DNA of 64,000 nucleotides from Castellaniella sp. (GTDB lineage: Bacteria > Pseudomonadota > Gammaproteobacteria > Burkholderiales > Burkholderiaceae_B). Under the pieces are notes generated by a model. The model was not told the DNA's origin. It saw only the letters and a list, made by a program, of their open reading frames with translations, and made no database searches. The stretch lies in NCBI GenBank assembly GCA_019104865.1, contig JAHRWZ010000037.1, forward strand, positions 31,007 to 95,006, in the 5' to 3' direction. This document shows, piece by piece, positions 49,679 through 58,995 of the stretch. Both the position numbers and the translations under genes were made by a program. Each line of letters opens with the position of its first letter. The stretch's first letter is position 1.

Positions 49679-50877
49679 AAATCTGGCAATGCAAGATCGG
49701 GGAGTCCGTCTCCGTTCCGAATGGTGCTGATGCGCCAATGCGTGAAGCGGTTGCCCGTGCATACAAGGAACTCACAGGCGAAGAACCGACGTTCATATTC
49801 AGTGGTTGGGGTGCCGAGCTTACCGAGCCGGAACGCGCTGTTGTCGAAGATCGTCTGCCGGCCCAGCCTGCAGCAAGCGCGGAGCCGTCCGAGAGCGTGG
49901 TGCTGCTTGATGCGCTGTCCGGCTTAGTCAAAGCCTTGCGAGAGCGCCACCACGGACGCATGCCGGATGAAGTGCAGGCCGCATACGACAAGGCATGGGC
50001 GATAGTCTTTTCGTCGCCTGTTGCTGCCCCTGTAGCGCAGGAGCAGGTGGGCTATGGCGTTTTCTGGCGTGAGGGCGGGCAACGTTGTTCCGTGCTGAAG
50101 TCGTCAGAAGATGAAGCGCTCAGCGCCGCCGTCAACATGAGGATCCCTGGTGCGTCCATTGAGCCAGTGTTTCGCCGCGCCGCCCCTGTAGCGCAGGAGC
50201 CGGTGGCGTATATTCGCCGGTGGGCATTTGACGGGGTGAAGCCCGAAAAGGTCAGGAATGAAAATGGCCGGTTGGTTTGGAGTTTTAAGCACAAGCTGCG
50301 TGACGTAACTAAAGGAAAATGTCTTGACGATGATGTGCCGCTATACGCCGCCCCCGTTGCCGCCCAGGCGCAGCAACCTGTAAGCGGTGCTGATGAGTCG
50401 CCCAAAAACGCGGCCCTATTCACGAAGAAGCCGGTCACGATCAGCGCGATCCGCTGGACAGGCGAGAACCTGCGTGACGTGATCGAATTCACTGGAAAGC
50501 ACCCCCGGTGGGGCGAGTGGTTTGCGTCATGGGAAGACTACGAGCGCCACGTCCGGGAGGACGGCCAACGGTTCAAGATTTTCACTCTCGAAGGGACCAT
50601 GGTTGCCGACCCAGACGACTGGATCATCCGTGGCGTGAAGGGAGAGTACTACCCCTGCAAACCAGATATCTTCGCCGCAACCTACGACGCCGCCCAGCAG
50701 CCCAGCGCCCAGGATCGGGAGGATGCGGAGCGGTACCGGTGGGCCACGGCACTCGACGACAACTCGGAGACGTTGCACAGCATCGTCCTGAGTTATGGCG
50801 GTGATCAGGCGAAGATCAATGAGCGTGTGGACGTATACCGCGCCTGTGACGCCCGCGCAGCAAAGGAACAGCCATGA
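49675..50877 (+). CDS. Multi-domain accessory phage protein with duplicated linkers
   Basis: A 400-residue protein assembled from at least three segments joined by similar linkers (SPVAAPVAQEQV, RAAPVAQEPVAY, YAAPVAAQAQQP). The C-terminal region (ALFTKKPVTISAIRWTGENL ... PDDWIIRGVKGEYYPCKPDI) matches a short protein often found alone in phages. It looks like a serial fusion of small accessory proteins. Function unknown. Confidence 0.75.
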   Translation: MKIWQCKIGESVSVPNGADAPMREAVARAYKELTGEEPTFIFSGWGAELTEPERAVVEDRLPAQPAASAEPSESVVLLDALSGLVKALRERHHGRMPDEVQAAYDKAWAIVFSSPVAAPVAQEQVGYGVFWREGGQRCSVLKSSEDEALSAAVNMRIPGASIEPVFRRAAPVAQEPVAYIRRWAFDGVKPEKVRNENGRLVWSFKHKLRDVTKGKCLDDDVPLYAAPVAAQAQQPVSGADESPKNAALFTKKPVTISAIRWTGENLRDVIEFTGKHPRWGEWFASWEDYERHVREDGQRFKIFTLEGTMVADPDDWIIRGVKGEYYPCKPDIFAATYDAAQQPSAQDREDAERYRWATALDDNSETLHSIVLSYGGDQAKINERVDVYRACDARAAKEQP

Positions 50878-50951
50878 TCGAACACATAGACCGCGGACTG
50901 ATCGCCGGGTATCTCGCACTGCTGATCTATTTGATCGTGAGGTTTTCGTGA
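50874..50951 (+). CDS. 25-residue membrane micropeptide
   Basis: A short frame coupled by ATGA to the previous gene: MIEHIDRGLIAGYLALLIYL followed by IVRFS. One hydrophobic helix. It overlaps a 20-codon GTG frame (50948-51010) that I do not call separately. Confidence 0.45.
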   Translation: MIEHIDRGLIAGYLALLIYLIVRFS

Positions 50952-51001
50952 CAGAGGAAATACGCCGGGTCATCGAGACGACTCGGAGAGCATGGAATGT
51001 G

Positions 51002-51022
51002 CCCCGCTGATGCGGGGTTTTT
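51002..51022 (+). terminator. Terminator before the integration genes
   Basis: CCCCGC and GCGGGG pair around TGAT and are followed by five T. It ends the accessory part of the PL operon; boxA-type antitermination would be needed to reach int, or int has its own promoter. Confidence 0.85.
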
Positions 51023-51034
51023 CATGGAGGGCGT

Positions 51035-51262
51035 ATGCCTGGAAATCTGTACCTGACGCCCGCTGAACTGGTCGGCTTGACGGGCTACAAGACCCGGCCA
51101 GGCGTATCAAAATGGCTGGATCAAAACGGCTGGCCAAGCGCCGGATGCGGAAAGGATGGATGGCCCCGCGTGCTGCGGGAGTACCATGATGCGAGGATGA
51201 TGGGGCTGGCCCCGGCCCGCAAAAAGGCGACCGCAACCGAGCCAGCATGGAGTGTGTCATGA
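51035..51262 (+). CDS. DUF4224 protein (excisionase position)
   Basis: A 75-residue protein with the DUF4224 motif LTPAELVGLTGYKTRPGVSK. These small DNA-binding-like proteins are found directly upstream of tyrosine integrases and may act as recombination directionality factors. GGAGG precedes the ATG. ATGA coupling with int. Confidence 0.85.
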   Translation: MPGNLYLTPAELVGLTGYKTRPGVSKWLDQNGWPSAGCGKDGWPRVLREYHDARMMGLAPARKKATATEPAWSVS

Positions 51263-52278
51263 TCGCCAAGCGCACGAAAAACGCCAGGCTAGGCCTGCTG
51301 CCGCGCATGGACGCCAGGCGGCGCAAGGATGGCGGATACACGTACCGCTACCTCACATACGACCGCCGATACATCAACCTGGGGCGCGACCGGTCGGCGG
51401 CAATCCAGCAGGTGTTGGAGATGGAGCGCCGCGCACCGACCACCGGCACCGTGCAAGAGCTGGTGTCCGAATACCTCAAGAGCGCCAATTTCAAGCACGA
51501 CATCGGCAAGCGCACCCAGGCCGACTATCTGGGGTATAGCAAGCAGATCCTGCGCGTGTTTGGCGCGATGAAGGCGGCCGACGTATTGCCGCCCCACATT
51601 GCCCGTTATCTGCGCATTGAGCGGGCCAGCGCGCCGTCCCAGGCAAACAAAGAGATCGCCATGCTGTCCTCTGCCTTTCAATTCGGGATCGAGGCCGGGA
51701 TGGTGATGAAGAATCCGTGCCGCGAGGTCAGGAAGAACAAGACGCGCCCCAGGACTAGGTGCCCGTCGTGGGCGGAAATCGAGTCGTTTTGCAAGGCCGC
51801 GGAGGCCAAGGGCCCATCATCGCATGTCATCGGCTTAATGGCGAAATTCATTGCCCTGACCGGCCGGCGCCGGGCCGAATTTATCGGCATGACCAAGGCC
51901 GATCTGGCAGACGACGGGATCCGCGTCACATACGCCAAGGGCCGCGTCGACGATCCGGTCAAGCGCGGTCTAATCGAGTGGACGCCGGCGCTGCATGCCG
52001 TGATCGATGAGCTCGCCACCGTGGAGCGCCCAGTCGGATCGGTCTACCTGTGGACCAATCGGTCCGGCCAGCCCTACACGGAGCAGGGGTTCAAGGCGAT
52101 GTGGGCCAAGATCATGGATGTCTGGGACGGCGAGCGGTTCACGTTTCACGACTTGCGAGCCTACTACGTCAGCGTGATGGTCGAGCGCCAGCAAAATCCG
52201 GAGACGCATTCCAACCCGGCCACGACCCGCAAGGTCTATGACCGCCGACGCGTGATCAAGATCAAATCCAGCGCCTAA
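51259..52278 (+). CDS. int: Tyrosine-family site-specific integrase
   Basis: A 339-residue recombinase. The N-terminal arm-binding region (RRKDGGYTYRYLTYDRRYIN), core-binding domain (about 70-165) and catalytic domain are present. Catalytic residues are Arg in ALTGRRRAEFIGM, the His-X-X-Arg motif FHDLRAYYVSV, and the nucleophile Tyr in TRKVYDRR. It should recombine attP with the 3' half of tRNA-His. It ends about 100 bases before attR. Confidence 0.95.
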   Translation: MIAKRTKNARLGLLPRMDARRRKDGGYTYRYLTYDRRYINLGRDRSAAIQQVLEMERRAPTTGTVQELVSEYLKSANFKHDIGKRTQADYLGYSKQILRVFGAMKAADVLPPHIARYLRIERASAPSQANKEIAMLSSAFQFGIEAGMVMKNPCREVRKNKTRPRTRCPSWAEIESFCKAAEAKGPSSHVIGLMAKFIALTGRRRAEFIGMTKADLADDGIRVTYAKGRVDDPVKRGLIEWTPALHAVIDELATVERPVGSVYLWTNRSGQPYTEQGFKAMWAKIMDVWDGERFTFHDLRAYYVSVMVERQQNPETHSNPATTRKVYDRRRVIKIKSSA

Positions 52279-52283
52279 AACCG

Positions 52284-52347
52284 TGGTGACTGACCTCTGG
52301 AGACCCGCATGATTGTGAGGCTTGATTCTGGTATCATGTCACCAATT
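52284..52347. promoter_or_regulatory. Candidate integrase arm-type sites, right side
   Basis: CATGTCACCAATT at 52335-52347 is the exact inverse complement of 5702-5714 on the left. TGGTGACT at 52284-52291 is a further near-copy. In attP these lie on the opposite side of the core from the left copies. Confidence 0.6.
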
Positions 52348-52382
52348 TAGGCCCGAATGGCGCATGAACACTGGCATTTATA

Positions 52383-52432
52383 CCGGATTGTGATTCCGGT
52401 TGTCGTGGGTTCGAGCCCCATCGGTCACCCCA
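52383..52432 (+). repeat. attR core (50-bp direct repeat, tRNA-His 3' fragment)
   Basis: Identical to 5596-5645. The 5' 27 bases of the tRNA are absent here, so no second tRNA is made. This is the original host 3' end displaced by integration. Confidence 0.97.
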
Positions 52433-52523
52433 TATCTCCCCCGGCTTTCCCGGCCAGACAGGGACGAACCCGTCTGCGACAGATGAACGTGGTGACGACA
52501 CCACCTCCATCGCTAAAATCACC

Positions 52524-52952
52524 ATGCAGATTCACCATCGATCGCTATCCGAACGCGTCTTTCATGCGTTCGCGTTCGAGATCCTTGCCATCGGCATCTC
52601 GGCGCCCCTGGCAGCCTGGATCACAGGCCACCCCATGCTCAGCATGGGCATCCTGACCGCCGTCATTGCCATGATCGCGGTGGTCTGGAACATGCTCTAT
52701 AACTGGCTGTTCGACCGCGCACAGGCCCGCTTGGGATTTGATCGCACCTACTGGGTACGCATCGGTCACGCCTGCGGCTTCGAAGGCGGCCTCATCATCA
52801 TCGCCATCCCCTTTGTCGCCTGGTGGCTGGACATCTCGCTTTGGCAGGCCCTGATCCTGGACATCGGCTTCGTGCTGTTCTACCTGCCCTACGGCTTTCT
52901 TTTCAACCTGGGTTATGACAAGATTCGTCAGAATCTGGTGACTGCCGGCTAG
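52524..52952 (+). CDS. PACE-family multidrug efflux transporter
   Basis: A 142-residue inner-membrane protein with four membrane segments in two tandem bacterial transmembrane pair domains. Family landmarks are SLSERVFHAFAFEILAIGIS and RIGHACGFEGGLIIIAIPFV, with the duplicated WNMLYNW and YLPYGFLFN motifs. PACE pumps (AceI type) export biguanides and related compounds. It is the first host gene after attR. Confidence 0.9.
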   Translation: MQIHHRSLSERVFHAFAFEILAIGISAPLAAWITGHPMLSMGILTAVIAMIAVVWNMLYNWLFDRAQARLGFDRTYWVRIGHACGFEGGLIIIAIPFVAWWLDISLWQALILDIGFVLFYLPYGFLFNLGYDKIRQNLVTAG

Positions 52953-53028
52953 TTCCGAACATGCGCGGGCAGGCATCCTGTCGATCCGCGGCGGCCTGCC
53001 ATCCCGGCCGCTTTCCACCAGGGGACCC

Positions 53029-53280
53029 ATGACTACGCCTTCCGCCCCTCACGCGCCCGCCCAGGACGCGCCCGACTGGTCCACCGCCCCCGAAGGCTGG
53101 GACTGGGCCGCCCAGGATGCGGATGGCCAGTGGTACTGGTATCGCACCGAACCGCTGCCCGGCATCGGCGGCGGCGTCTGGCGGTCGAACTCCCGCAATC
53201 AGCAATACGCGGGCACGGGTGCGCCGAACCCGGACTGGCTGGATTCCATCCGCCATCGGCCGGCCCAGGACGGGTCCTGA
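53029..53280 (+). CDS. Hypothetical protein
   Basis: An 83-residue hydrophilic protein with many Trp and Pro (DWSTAPEGWDWAAQDADGQW, YWYRTEPLPGIGGGVW). AGGGGAC upstream of the ATG. It lies 3 bases before the cardiolipin synthase gene and may be co-translated. Not recognised. Confidence 0.65.
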   Translation: MTTPSAPHAPAQDAPDWSTAPEGWDWAAQDADGQWYWYRTEPLPGIGGGVWRSNSRNQQYAGTGAPNPDWLDSIRHRPAQDGS

Positions 53281-53283
53281 CCC

Positions 53284-54738
53284 ATGCAGGTGGTCTCGCA
53301 CTTCCTGCTCACCTACTGGCCACACCTGGTCGCGGCCATCTCGCTGATCATCGGCGTTTTCACGGCCATCCATGCGGCCATGAACAAGAACGACGTGCGC
53401 GCCGCCATCGCCTGGGTCGGCGTGATCCTGATGTCGCCGTTACTGGGCCCGTTCCTGTATCTGGTGGCCGGCATCAACCGTATCCGCCACGACCAGTTGT
53501 CCACCCAGCGCAGCCGCCTGATCAAGGACTACGTCAACCACGCGCGCGAACCCTTCCATGACGTGGCATCCCTGGCGGGCCCCCAGTTCACGTCCTTGCG
53601 CGTGCTGGGCGACCGCATCAGCCGCTTCCCACTGCACGACGGCAATCACATTACCCTCCTGGACAGCGGCGACGAGGCCTATCCCGCCATGCTGCAGGCC
53701 ATCGATTCCGCGGCGCACTGCATCGCGCTGCAAAGCTACATCTTCGACCATGACCGGATCGGGCTACAGTTCGCGCAAGCCCTGCAGCGTGCGCACGAAC
53801 GCGGCGTGGCCGTCCGGGTGCTGATCGATTCGGTGGGCGCGAAGTATTCGCACCCCCCCATCGTCCACCTGCTGCGCCGCCACGGGATCCGCACTGAACT
53901 TTTCATGTCGAATCTGCTGGGCCTGCGCATGCCGTACGCCAATCTGCGCAGTCACCGGAAGATCCTCTTCATCGACGGGCATCTCGGGTTCATGGGCGGG
54001 ATGAACATCCGCGAAAGCTTCATGTCGTCACTGGCGGGGCGCCATGCCGCCCGCGACACCCATTTCCGCGTCGAGGGCCCGGTCGCCACACAGCTGTTCG
54101 CTGTCTTTGCCAATGACTGGGAATTCGCCACCCGCGAACGCCTGCGCATCGAAGACTGGTGCCGGACCTCGCCCAGCGCCCCACAACCGCAGGTGCCGGC
54201 CCGCTGTATCCGTTCCAGCCCCGACCGGTTCATCGCCGCCACGCACAGCGTGCTGTTGGGCGCGCTGGCCGTGGCCCAGCGCCACGTGCGCATCCAGTCG
54301 CCCTACTTCCTGCCCGACCAGACCTTGATGGGAGCGCTGAACACCGCCGCGCGGCGCGGCATCCAGGTGGACATCGTCATTCCGGGCCGCAACAACCTGC
54401 GTTTGGTGAACTACGCCATGACCGCGCAACTGGCCCAGGTGATAGCCGCCGGCTGCCGGGTCTGGCGCAGCCGGGGCAATTTCGACCACTCCAAACTGCT
54501 GACCATCGACGATGGCTGGTCTTACGTCGGCTCATCCAACCTGGACCCCCGCAGCCTGCGCCTGAATTTCGAACTGGACATGGAAATCTACGATCCGGTC
54601 ATAGCGGGCCGGATTGCCGTGCGCATCGACCGAGAGATCGAACAATCCGATCCCGTCACGCGGGAATACTTGCAGGCCATCCCTTTTCTGAAGCAGCTGC
54701 GCAACCGCATCATCTGGCTGGCCAGCCCGTATCTGTAG
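53284..54738 (+). CDS. cls: Cardiolipin synthase
   Basis: A 484-residue membrane-bound phospholipase-D-family enzyme that joins phosphatidylglycerol molecules into cardiolipin. Two N-terminal membrane segments are followed by two HKD motifs: HRKILFIDGHLGFMGGMN and HSKLLTIDDGWSYVGSSN. Length and motif positions fit the ClsA type. Confidence 0.95.
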   Translation: MQVVSHFLLTYWPHLVAAISLIIGVFTAIHAAMNKNDVRAAIAWVGVILMSPLLGPFLYLVAGINRIRHDQLSTQRSRLIKDYVNHAREPFHDVASLAGPQFTSLRVLGDRISRFPLHDGNHITLLDSGDEAYPAMLQAIDSAAHCIALQSYIFDHDRIGLQFAQALQRAHERGVAVRVLIDSVGAKYSHPPIVHLLRRHGIRTELFMSNLLGLRMPYANLRSHRKILFIDGHLGFMGGMNIRESFMSSLAGRHAARDTHFRVEGPVATQLFAVFANDWEFATRERLRIEDWCRTSPSAPQPQVPARCIRSSPDRFIAATHSVLLGALAVAQRHVRIQSPYFLPDQTLMGALNTAARRGIQVDIVIPGRNNLRLVNYAMTAQLAQVIAAGCRVWRSRGNFDHSKLLTIDDGWSYVGSSNLDPRSLRLNFELDMEIYDPVIAGRIAVRIDREIEQSDPVTREYLQAIPFLKQLRNRIIWLASPYL

Positions 54739-54837
54739 CCAGATGGGTTCCACGCGACAGCCCGGCGGCAAACAGGACCAAAACGGTTCACAATACAAGA
54801 TGTTCCATTTTTTGACTGACCTTTTTGGACCCGCATC

Positions 54838-55317
54838 ATGACTCAGCGTCTGAATTACTTCCAGCTATCACCCGAAGCCGCTCAGAAATACTCGGACTTC
54901 AGCCAGACTCTGCACAACAACCCCTTTCTGGCCAAGATCGGCTATCTGGTCACGCTGCGCGCGTCGCAGCTGAACGGCTGCGCGTTCTGCGTGGACATGC
55001 ACGTCAAGGAAGGCAAACTGGCCGGCGAGCGTGAACTGCGCCTGCATCACGTCGCCGTCTGGCGCGAATCGCCCCTGTTCGACGCGAAGGAAAAGGCCAT
55101 CCTGGAATGGACCGAGGCGCTGACGCAACTGCCGCCCCACGGCATCTCCGACGAATTGTTCAGCCGCGTGCGCGAACAGTTGTCGGAGCAAGAGCTGGCC
55201 GACCTCTCGTTCCTGATCGTGGGCATCAATGGCTGGAACCGCCTGGGCGTAGCGTTCCGGGCGGTGCCCGGGTCATCGGACAAGGCATTCGGCCTGGACA
55301 AGGCCGGCCTGAACTAA
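54838..55317 (+). CDS. AhpD-like carboxymuconolactone decarboxylase family protein
   Basis: A 159-residue protein with the redox motif CAFCVDMH at about residues 42-49, typical of alkylhydroperoxidase D-like proteins. It is predicted to reduce peroxides or help in oxidative stress. Isolated gene; a T-rich stretch and hairpin-poor spacer separate it from cls. Confidence 0.9.
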   Translation: MTQRLNYFQLSPEAAQKYSDFSQTLHNNPFLAKIGYLVTLRASQLNGCAFCVDMHVKEGKLAGERELRLHHVAVWRESPLFDAKEKAILEWTEALTQLPPHGISDELFSRVREQLSEQELADLSFLIVGINGWNRLGVAFRAVPGSSDKAFGLDKAGLN

Positions 55318-55348
55318 GGCCCGGAGCCCGCCCGTCCCCGATCCGGCG

Positions 55349-56554
55349 TTATCGCGACTGTTCCAGCGCCTGCGCCAGATCGGCCTTCAGGTCGTCCACG
55401 TGTTCCACCCCCACCGACATCCGCACAAAATTGGGCTCGATCCCGGCGGCCCGCATGTCGGCTTCGGTCATCGAACTGGCCCACATGGACGCGGTATGCA
55501 CCGCCAGGGTTTCCACCCCGCCCAGGCTGACCGCTTGGGTGGCGAGTTTCAGCGCCGACACGAAACGCTGGGTCTGGGCATAGCCGCCCCGGATCGAATA
55601 CGCGACGATCGCCCCGAACCCTTTCATCTGGCGCGCCGCCAGCGCGTGCTGAGCGTGACTTTCCAGCCCCGGATACAGTACCTGTTCGATTTCGGGCCGG
55701 TCTTCCAGCCAGCGCGCGATCGCCAGGGCATTGGCGTTGATGCGTTCCACGCGCAGCGACAGGGTACGCAGGCCACGCAGCAGCAGCCAGGCATCCATGG
55801 GCGACAGAACGGCGCCCAGCGTCACGTGCATCCGCCAGATCTTTTCGGCCAGGGCATGGCTGCAGCAGATGGCGCCCGCCATGATGTCGCTGTGTCCACC
55901 CAGATATTTCGTCGCGCTGTGCACGACGATGTCGATGCCCAAGGCGTGCGGCTGCTGGTTCAGCGGCGATGCAAAGGTATTGTCCGCCACGGTCAGAATG
56001 CCCCGGGACCGGGCGATTTCGGCCACTGCCGCCAGATCGGTGATCGACAGGCTGGGATTGACGGGCGTTTCGACCATGATCAGTTTCGTATCCGGCCGCA
56101 GGACGGCCCGCAGGCTGTCCAGATCCGTCTGGTCGAAAAAACTGACCTGCACGCCGTAGCGGGTGAGCACCTCGGAAAACAGCTTCGACGTGCTCATGTA
56201 ATGGCGCTGCTGCGCGACGACGTGGTCGCCCGCCTGCAGCAGGGCCAGGATCGTCGTGCAGATGGCCCCCATGCCGGACCCTGTCAGCAGTGCCGTTTCC
56301 GTGCCTTCCAGCCCCGCCAGGATGGCTTCCACGTGCTTGTTCACGGGGTTTCCGTGACGCGTATAAAAAGTCGCCGGGCGCACCGTGGTCGCCAGGGCGG
56401 AAAACTGTTCGGCTGATTCCGCCCGGAAGGTTGCGCTGTAATGGATCGGCGGCACCACCGCGGCGTCATGGTGGCAGGCCGCGTCGCCATGCAGCACCAG
56501 CGTTTGTTCGTGCCAGGCGGCGGAATCGGGGATATTGGTCAAGGGGCTCGCCAT
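55349..56554 (-). CDS. Cys/Met-metabolism PLP-dependent lyase (cystathionine/methionine gamma-lyase type)
   Basis: A 401-residue PLP enzyme of the trans-sulfuration family. The substrate/PLP site motifs are ATFYTRHGNPVNKHVEAILA and LTGSGMGAIC, and the Schiff-base Lys is K216 in SATKYLGGHSD. The family includes cystathionine gamma-synthase, beta- and gamma-lyases; the sequence does not decide the exact reaction. Confidence 0.92.
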   Translation of the reverse strand: MASPLTNIPDSAAWHEQTLVLHGDAACHHDAAVVPPIHYSATFRAESAEQFSALATTVRPATFYTRHGNPVNKHVEAILAGLEGTETALLTGSGMGAICTTILALLQAGDHVVAQQRHYMSTSKLFSEVLTRYGVQVSFFDQTDLDSLRAVLRPDTKLIMVETPVNPSLSITDLAAVAEIARSRGILTVADNTFASPLNQQPHALGIDIVVHSATKYLGGHSDIMAGAICCSHALAEKIWRMHVTLGAVLSPMDAWLLLRGLRTLSLRVERINANALAIARWLEDRPEIEQVLYPGLESHAQHALAARQMKGFGAIVAYSIRGGYAQTQRFVSALKLATQAVSLGGVETLAVHTASMWASSMTEADMRAAGIEPNFVRMSVGVEHVDDLKADLAQALEQSR

Positions 56555-56608
56555 GCGTCAGGTTCCGGGAGGTTCGGGATGGTTCATGATACGCCCGCCA
56601 GCGGGACT

Positions 56609-56637
56609 CAAAAGACATCGGCCCCGAAGGGCCGATG
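56609..56637 (-). terminator. Terminator of the actP transcript
   Basis: A 9-bp stem (CATCGGCCC with GGGCCGATG) closed by a TTCG tetraloop on the minus strand, followed by TCTTTTG. It lies just after the actP stop. Confidence 0.8.
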
Positions 56638-56661
56638 AAGGATGTTGCGGTCAGGAAAGGA

Positions 56662-58380
56662 TCAATGCGCGCTGGCCGCCGCCGCGCCGATACCCGTTTC
56701 GCTGCGTACGGTCTGCGCCTCGAAGCCAGCCCGGTCGATGCGGGCGCGTTCGCTGTGATCCGTCACCGAGAACAGCCAGATCGACACGAAGCCGATGGTC
56801 ATGGAAAACAGCGCCGGCGACGCATAGGGGAACCAGGCCGACCCGGCCGGGTGGCCCAGGGTCGCTTCCCAGACCGACGGTGACACGACGGTCAGCCCCA
56901 CCGCGCTGATCAGGCCGGCGAAGCCGCCAATCATGGCGCCGCGCGTGGTGCAGCCTTTCCACAGCACCGACATGAACAGCACCGGGAAGTTCGCCGAGGC
57001 GGCCACCGCGAAGGCCAGGGACACCATGAAGGCGATGTTCTGCTTTTCAAAGGCGATGCCAAGAATCACGGCGATAATGCCCAGAATCACCGTCGTGATC
57101 TTGGCCACCCGCATCTCGTCGCGGCGCGATGCGTCGCCTTTCCTGACGAGCGTCGCATAGATGTCGTGCGATACGGCCGACGTGCCCGACAGCGTCAGCC
57201 CGGCCACCACCGCCAGGATCGTGGCGAAGGCCACGGCCGACATGAAACCCAGGAACACATTGCCGCCCACGGCATTGGCCAGGTGCACGGCTGCCATGTT
57301 CCCGCCGCCGATCAGGGCGCCCGCCGTATCCAGGAACTGCGGATTGGTGGACACCATGACGATCGCGCCAAAACCGATGATGAAGGTCAGGATGTAGAAG
57401 TAGCCGATCCAGGACGTGGCCCAGAACACGGATTTACGGGCTTCGCGGGCATCGGGCACGGTGAAGAAGCGCATCAGGATGTGCGGCAGGCCGGCCGTGC
57501 CGAACATCAGCGCCATGCCGAAGGAAATGGCGCTGATCGGGTCCTTGATGAAGTTGCCCGGCCCCATGATCGAATGACCCAGCGTCGTCGCTTGCGCAGC
57601 GTCCTTGCCCGCATTCATGGCTGCCAGGGTCTTGACCTCCACGGCGGCGGCGAACAGGCGCTCGGGCGAGAAGCCGTAATGCGCCAGCACCATCAGAGCC
57701 ATGAAAGTCGCCCCGGCCAGCAGCATCGCGGCCTTGATGATCTGCACCCAGGTGGTGGCCGTCATGCCGCCAAACAGCACATAGATCATCATCAGCACGC
57801 CGACCACGACCACCGCGATCCAGTATTCCAGACCGAACAGCAGCTTGATCAGCTGGCCGGCACCCACCATCTGGGCGATCAGGTAGAAGGCCACGACCAC
57901 CAGGGTGCCCGACGCGGCAAATGCGCGGATCGGTCCCTGTTTGAAGCGATAGGCCGCCACGTCGGCAAAGGTGAACTTGCCGAGGTTGCGCAGGCGTTCC
58001 GCCATCAGGAAGGTCAGGATCGGCCAGCCGACCAGAAAGCCGATGGAATAGATCAGGCCGTCATAGCCGTTGATCATGACGGCTGCCGAAATCCCGAGGA
58101 AAGACGCGGCGGACATGTAGTCGCCGGCGATCGCCAGGCCGTTCTGGAAGCCGGTGATACCACCGCCCGCCGTGTAAAAATCGGCCGTGGACCGGGTGCG
58201 GCTGGCTGCCCATTTCGTGATCCACAGAGTAAACAGAACGAACACGCCGAACATGATGATGGCGGTCCAGTTGGTCGGCTGGCGCTGCAGTTCGCCCAGG
58301 TCGCCGCCGGCGGCATACACCGATCCGGCCATGCCCGCGAGGGCCAGCGCACCGAGTGCGCGTAAAGTGATGCGGGTCAT
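56662..58380 (-). CDS. actP: Acetate/cation symporter ActP (SSS family)
   Basis: A 572-residue sodium:solute symporter with about 13 membrane segments. Motifs include [40 protein letters not shown] and [20 protein letters not shown]. It imports acetate and other short carboxylates. One base separates it from the DUF485 gene, the usual yjcH-actP arrangement. Confidence 0.95.
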   Translation of the reverse strand: MTRITLRALGALALAGMAGSVYAAGGDLGELQRQPTNWTAIIMFGVFVLFTLWITKWAASRTRSTADFYTAGGGITGFQNGLAIAGDYMSAASFLGISAAVMINGYDGLIYSIGFLVGWPILTFLMAERLRNLGKFTFADVAAYRFKQGPIRAFAASGTLVVVAFYLIAQMVGAGQLIKLLFGLEYWIAVVVVGVLMMIYVLFGGMTATTWVQIIKAAMLLAGATFMALMVLAHYGFSPERLFAAAVEVKTLAAMNAGKDAAQATTLGHSIMGPGNFIKDPISAISFGMALMFGTAGLPHILMRFFTVPDAREARKSVFWATSWIGYFYILTFIIGFGAIVMVSTNPQFLDTAGALIGGGNMAAVHLANAVGGNVFLGFMSAVAFATILAVVAGLTLSGTSAVSHDIYATLVRKGDASRRDEMRVAKITTVILGIIAVILGIAFEKQNIAFMVSLAFAVAASANFPVLFMSVLWKGCTTRGAMIGGFAGLISAVGLTVVSPSVWEATLGHPAGSAWFPYASPALFSMTIGFVSIWLFSVTDHSERARIDRAGFEAQTVRSETGIGAAAASAH

Positions 58381-58381
58381 C

Positions 58382-58684
58382 TCAGGCCTCCTGGACGATT
58401 TCGCGCGTCAGGCGATCGAATTCACTGTTGGCGCGGCGCACGTACAGACCGGTGATCAGCACGCTGAACACGATGAGGCCGAACCCCACCGGGATGCCCC
58501 AGGTCATGACGCCCTCGCCCAATTTCAGGGCGAAGAGTTCCTTATCGAACGCGATCACGCCGATGAAGGCGTAATACACGATCAGCATGAACACAGTCAG
58601 GGTCCAACCAAAGCGCAGCCGTGTGCGGCGCAGATATTGATATTTCGGGTTGGACACAATGGATTGCGTCTGTTTGTCTCCCAT
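58382..58684 (-). CDS. DUF485 membrane protein (YjcH)
   Basis: A 100-residue protein with two membrane segments ([20 protein letters not shown] and [20 protein letters not shown]). It is the constant partner of ActP and probably assists the transporter. Confidence 0.92.
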   Translation of the reverse strand: MGDKQTQSIVSNPKYQYLRRTRLRFGWTLTVFMLIVYYAFIGVIAFDKELFALKLGEGVMTWGIPVGFGLIVFSVLITGLYVRRANSEFDRLTREIVQEA

Positions 58685-58995
58685 GTCGGCCTCCTGCGGG
58701 TGATGGGGATGTTTCTCTTTGTCTGTCGCGCAAGTTAGAGGCCAGGACTTACGGAGACCTTACATTCCTGTTAAAGCGGCACCGGATCAGGGAAAGTCCC
58801 AAGGCGCGCTAGAGCGTGACCTTAATCGTCGTCATCATCACCCTGCGAGTACCAGCCGTCGGCTCACTCGTCATGACTGTGCCCAAGGTGCCGTACATTG
58901 CCACCATCTAGCGTAGAATGCCGGGTCCTGGATTTACCTCAACCAAATCCAGCAAACAGCGACAGCTTTGCTCCGATACGCGAAGGAGTCTTTGC
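58685..58995. other. Divergent intergenic region
   Basis: No gene is convincing here. It must contain the promoters for the DUF485-actP operon (minus) and for the zinc GTPase gene (plus). I looked for a clear Zur-type palindrome before the GTPase gene and do not see one. AAGGAG lies nine bases before the GTPase ATG. Confidence 0.5.

Larger units (their letters stand above)
5596..52432. mobile_element. Integrated mosaic prophage with lambda-like head and control genes and a Mu-like contractile tail
   Basis: A 46.8-kb element bounded by 50-bp direct repeats in tRNA-His. It has every module expected of a functional temperate phage: integrase, repressor and Cro, replication O/P with origin, recombination (RecT and exonuclease), terminase, head, contractile tail, fibre and lysis genes. 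I see no frameshifted or truncated structural gene, so the element may be inducible. Gene order corresponds to lambda drawn in reverse: the late genes occupy the left half on the minus strand and the PL operon runs rightwards to int at attR. Confidence 0.96.

Noticed and set aside
50948..51010. 20-codon GTG frame before the terminator
   Set aside because: Too short, overlaps the terminator stem, and has no separate ribosome-binding site.
52383..52459. Second tRNA-His gene at attR
   Set aside because: Only the 3' 50 bases are present; acceptor 5' strand and D-arm are missing.
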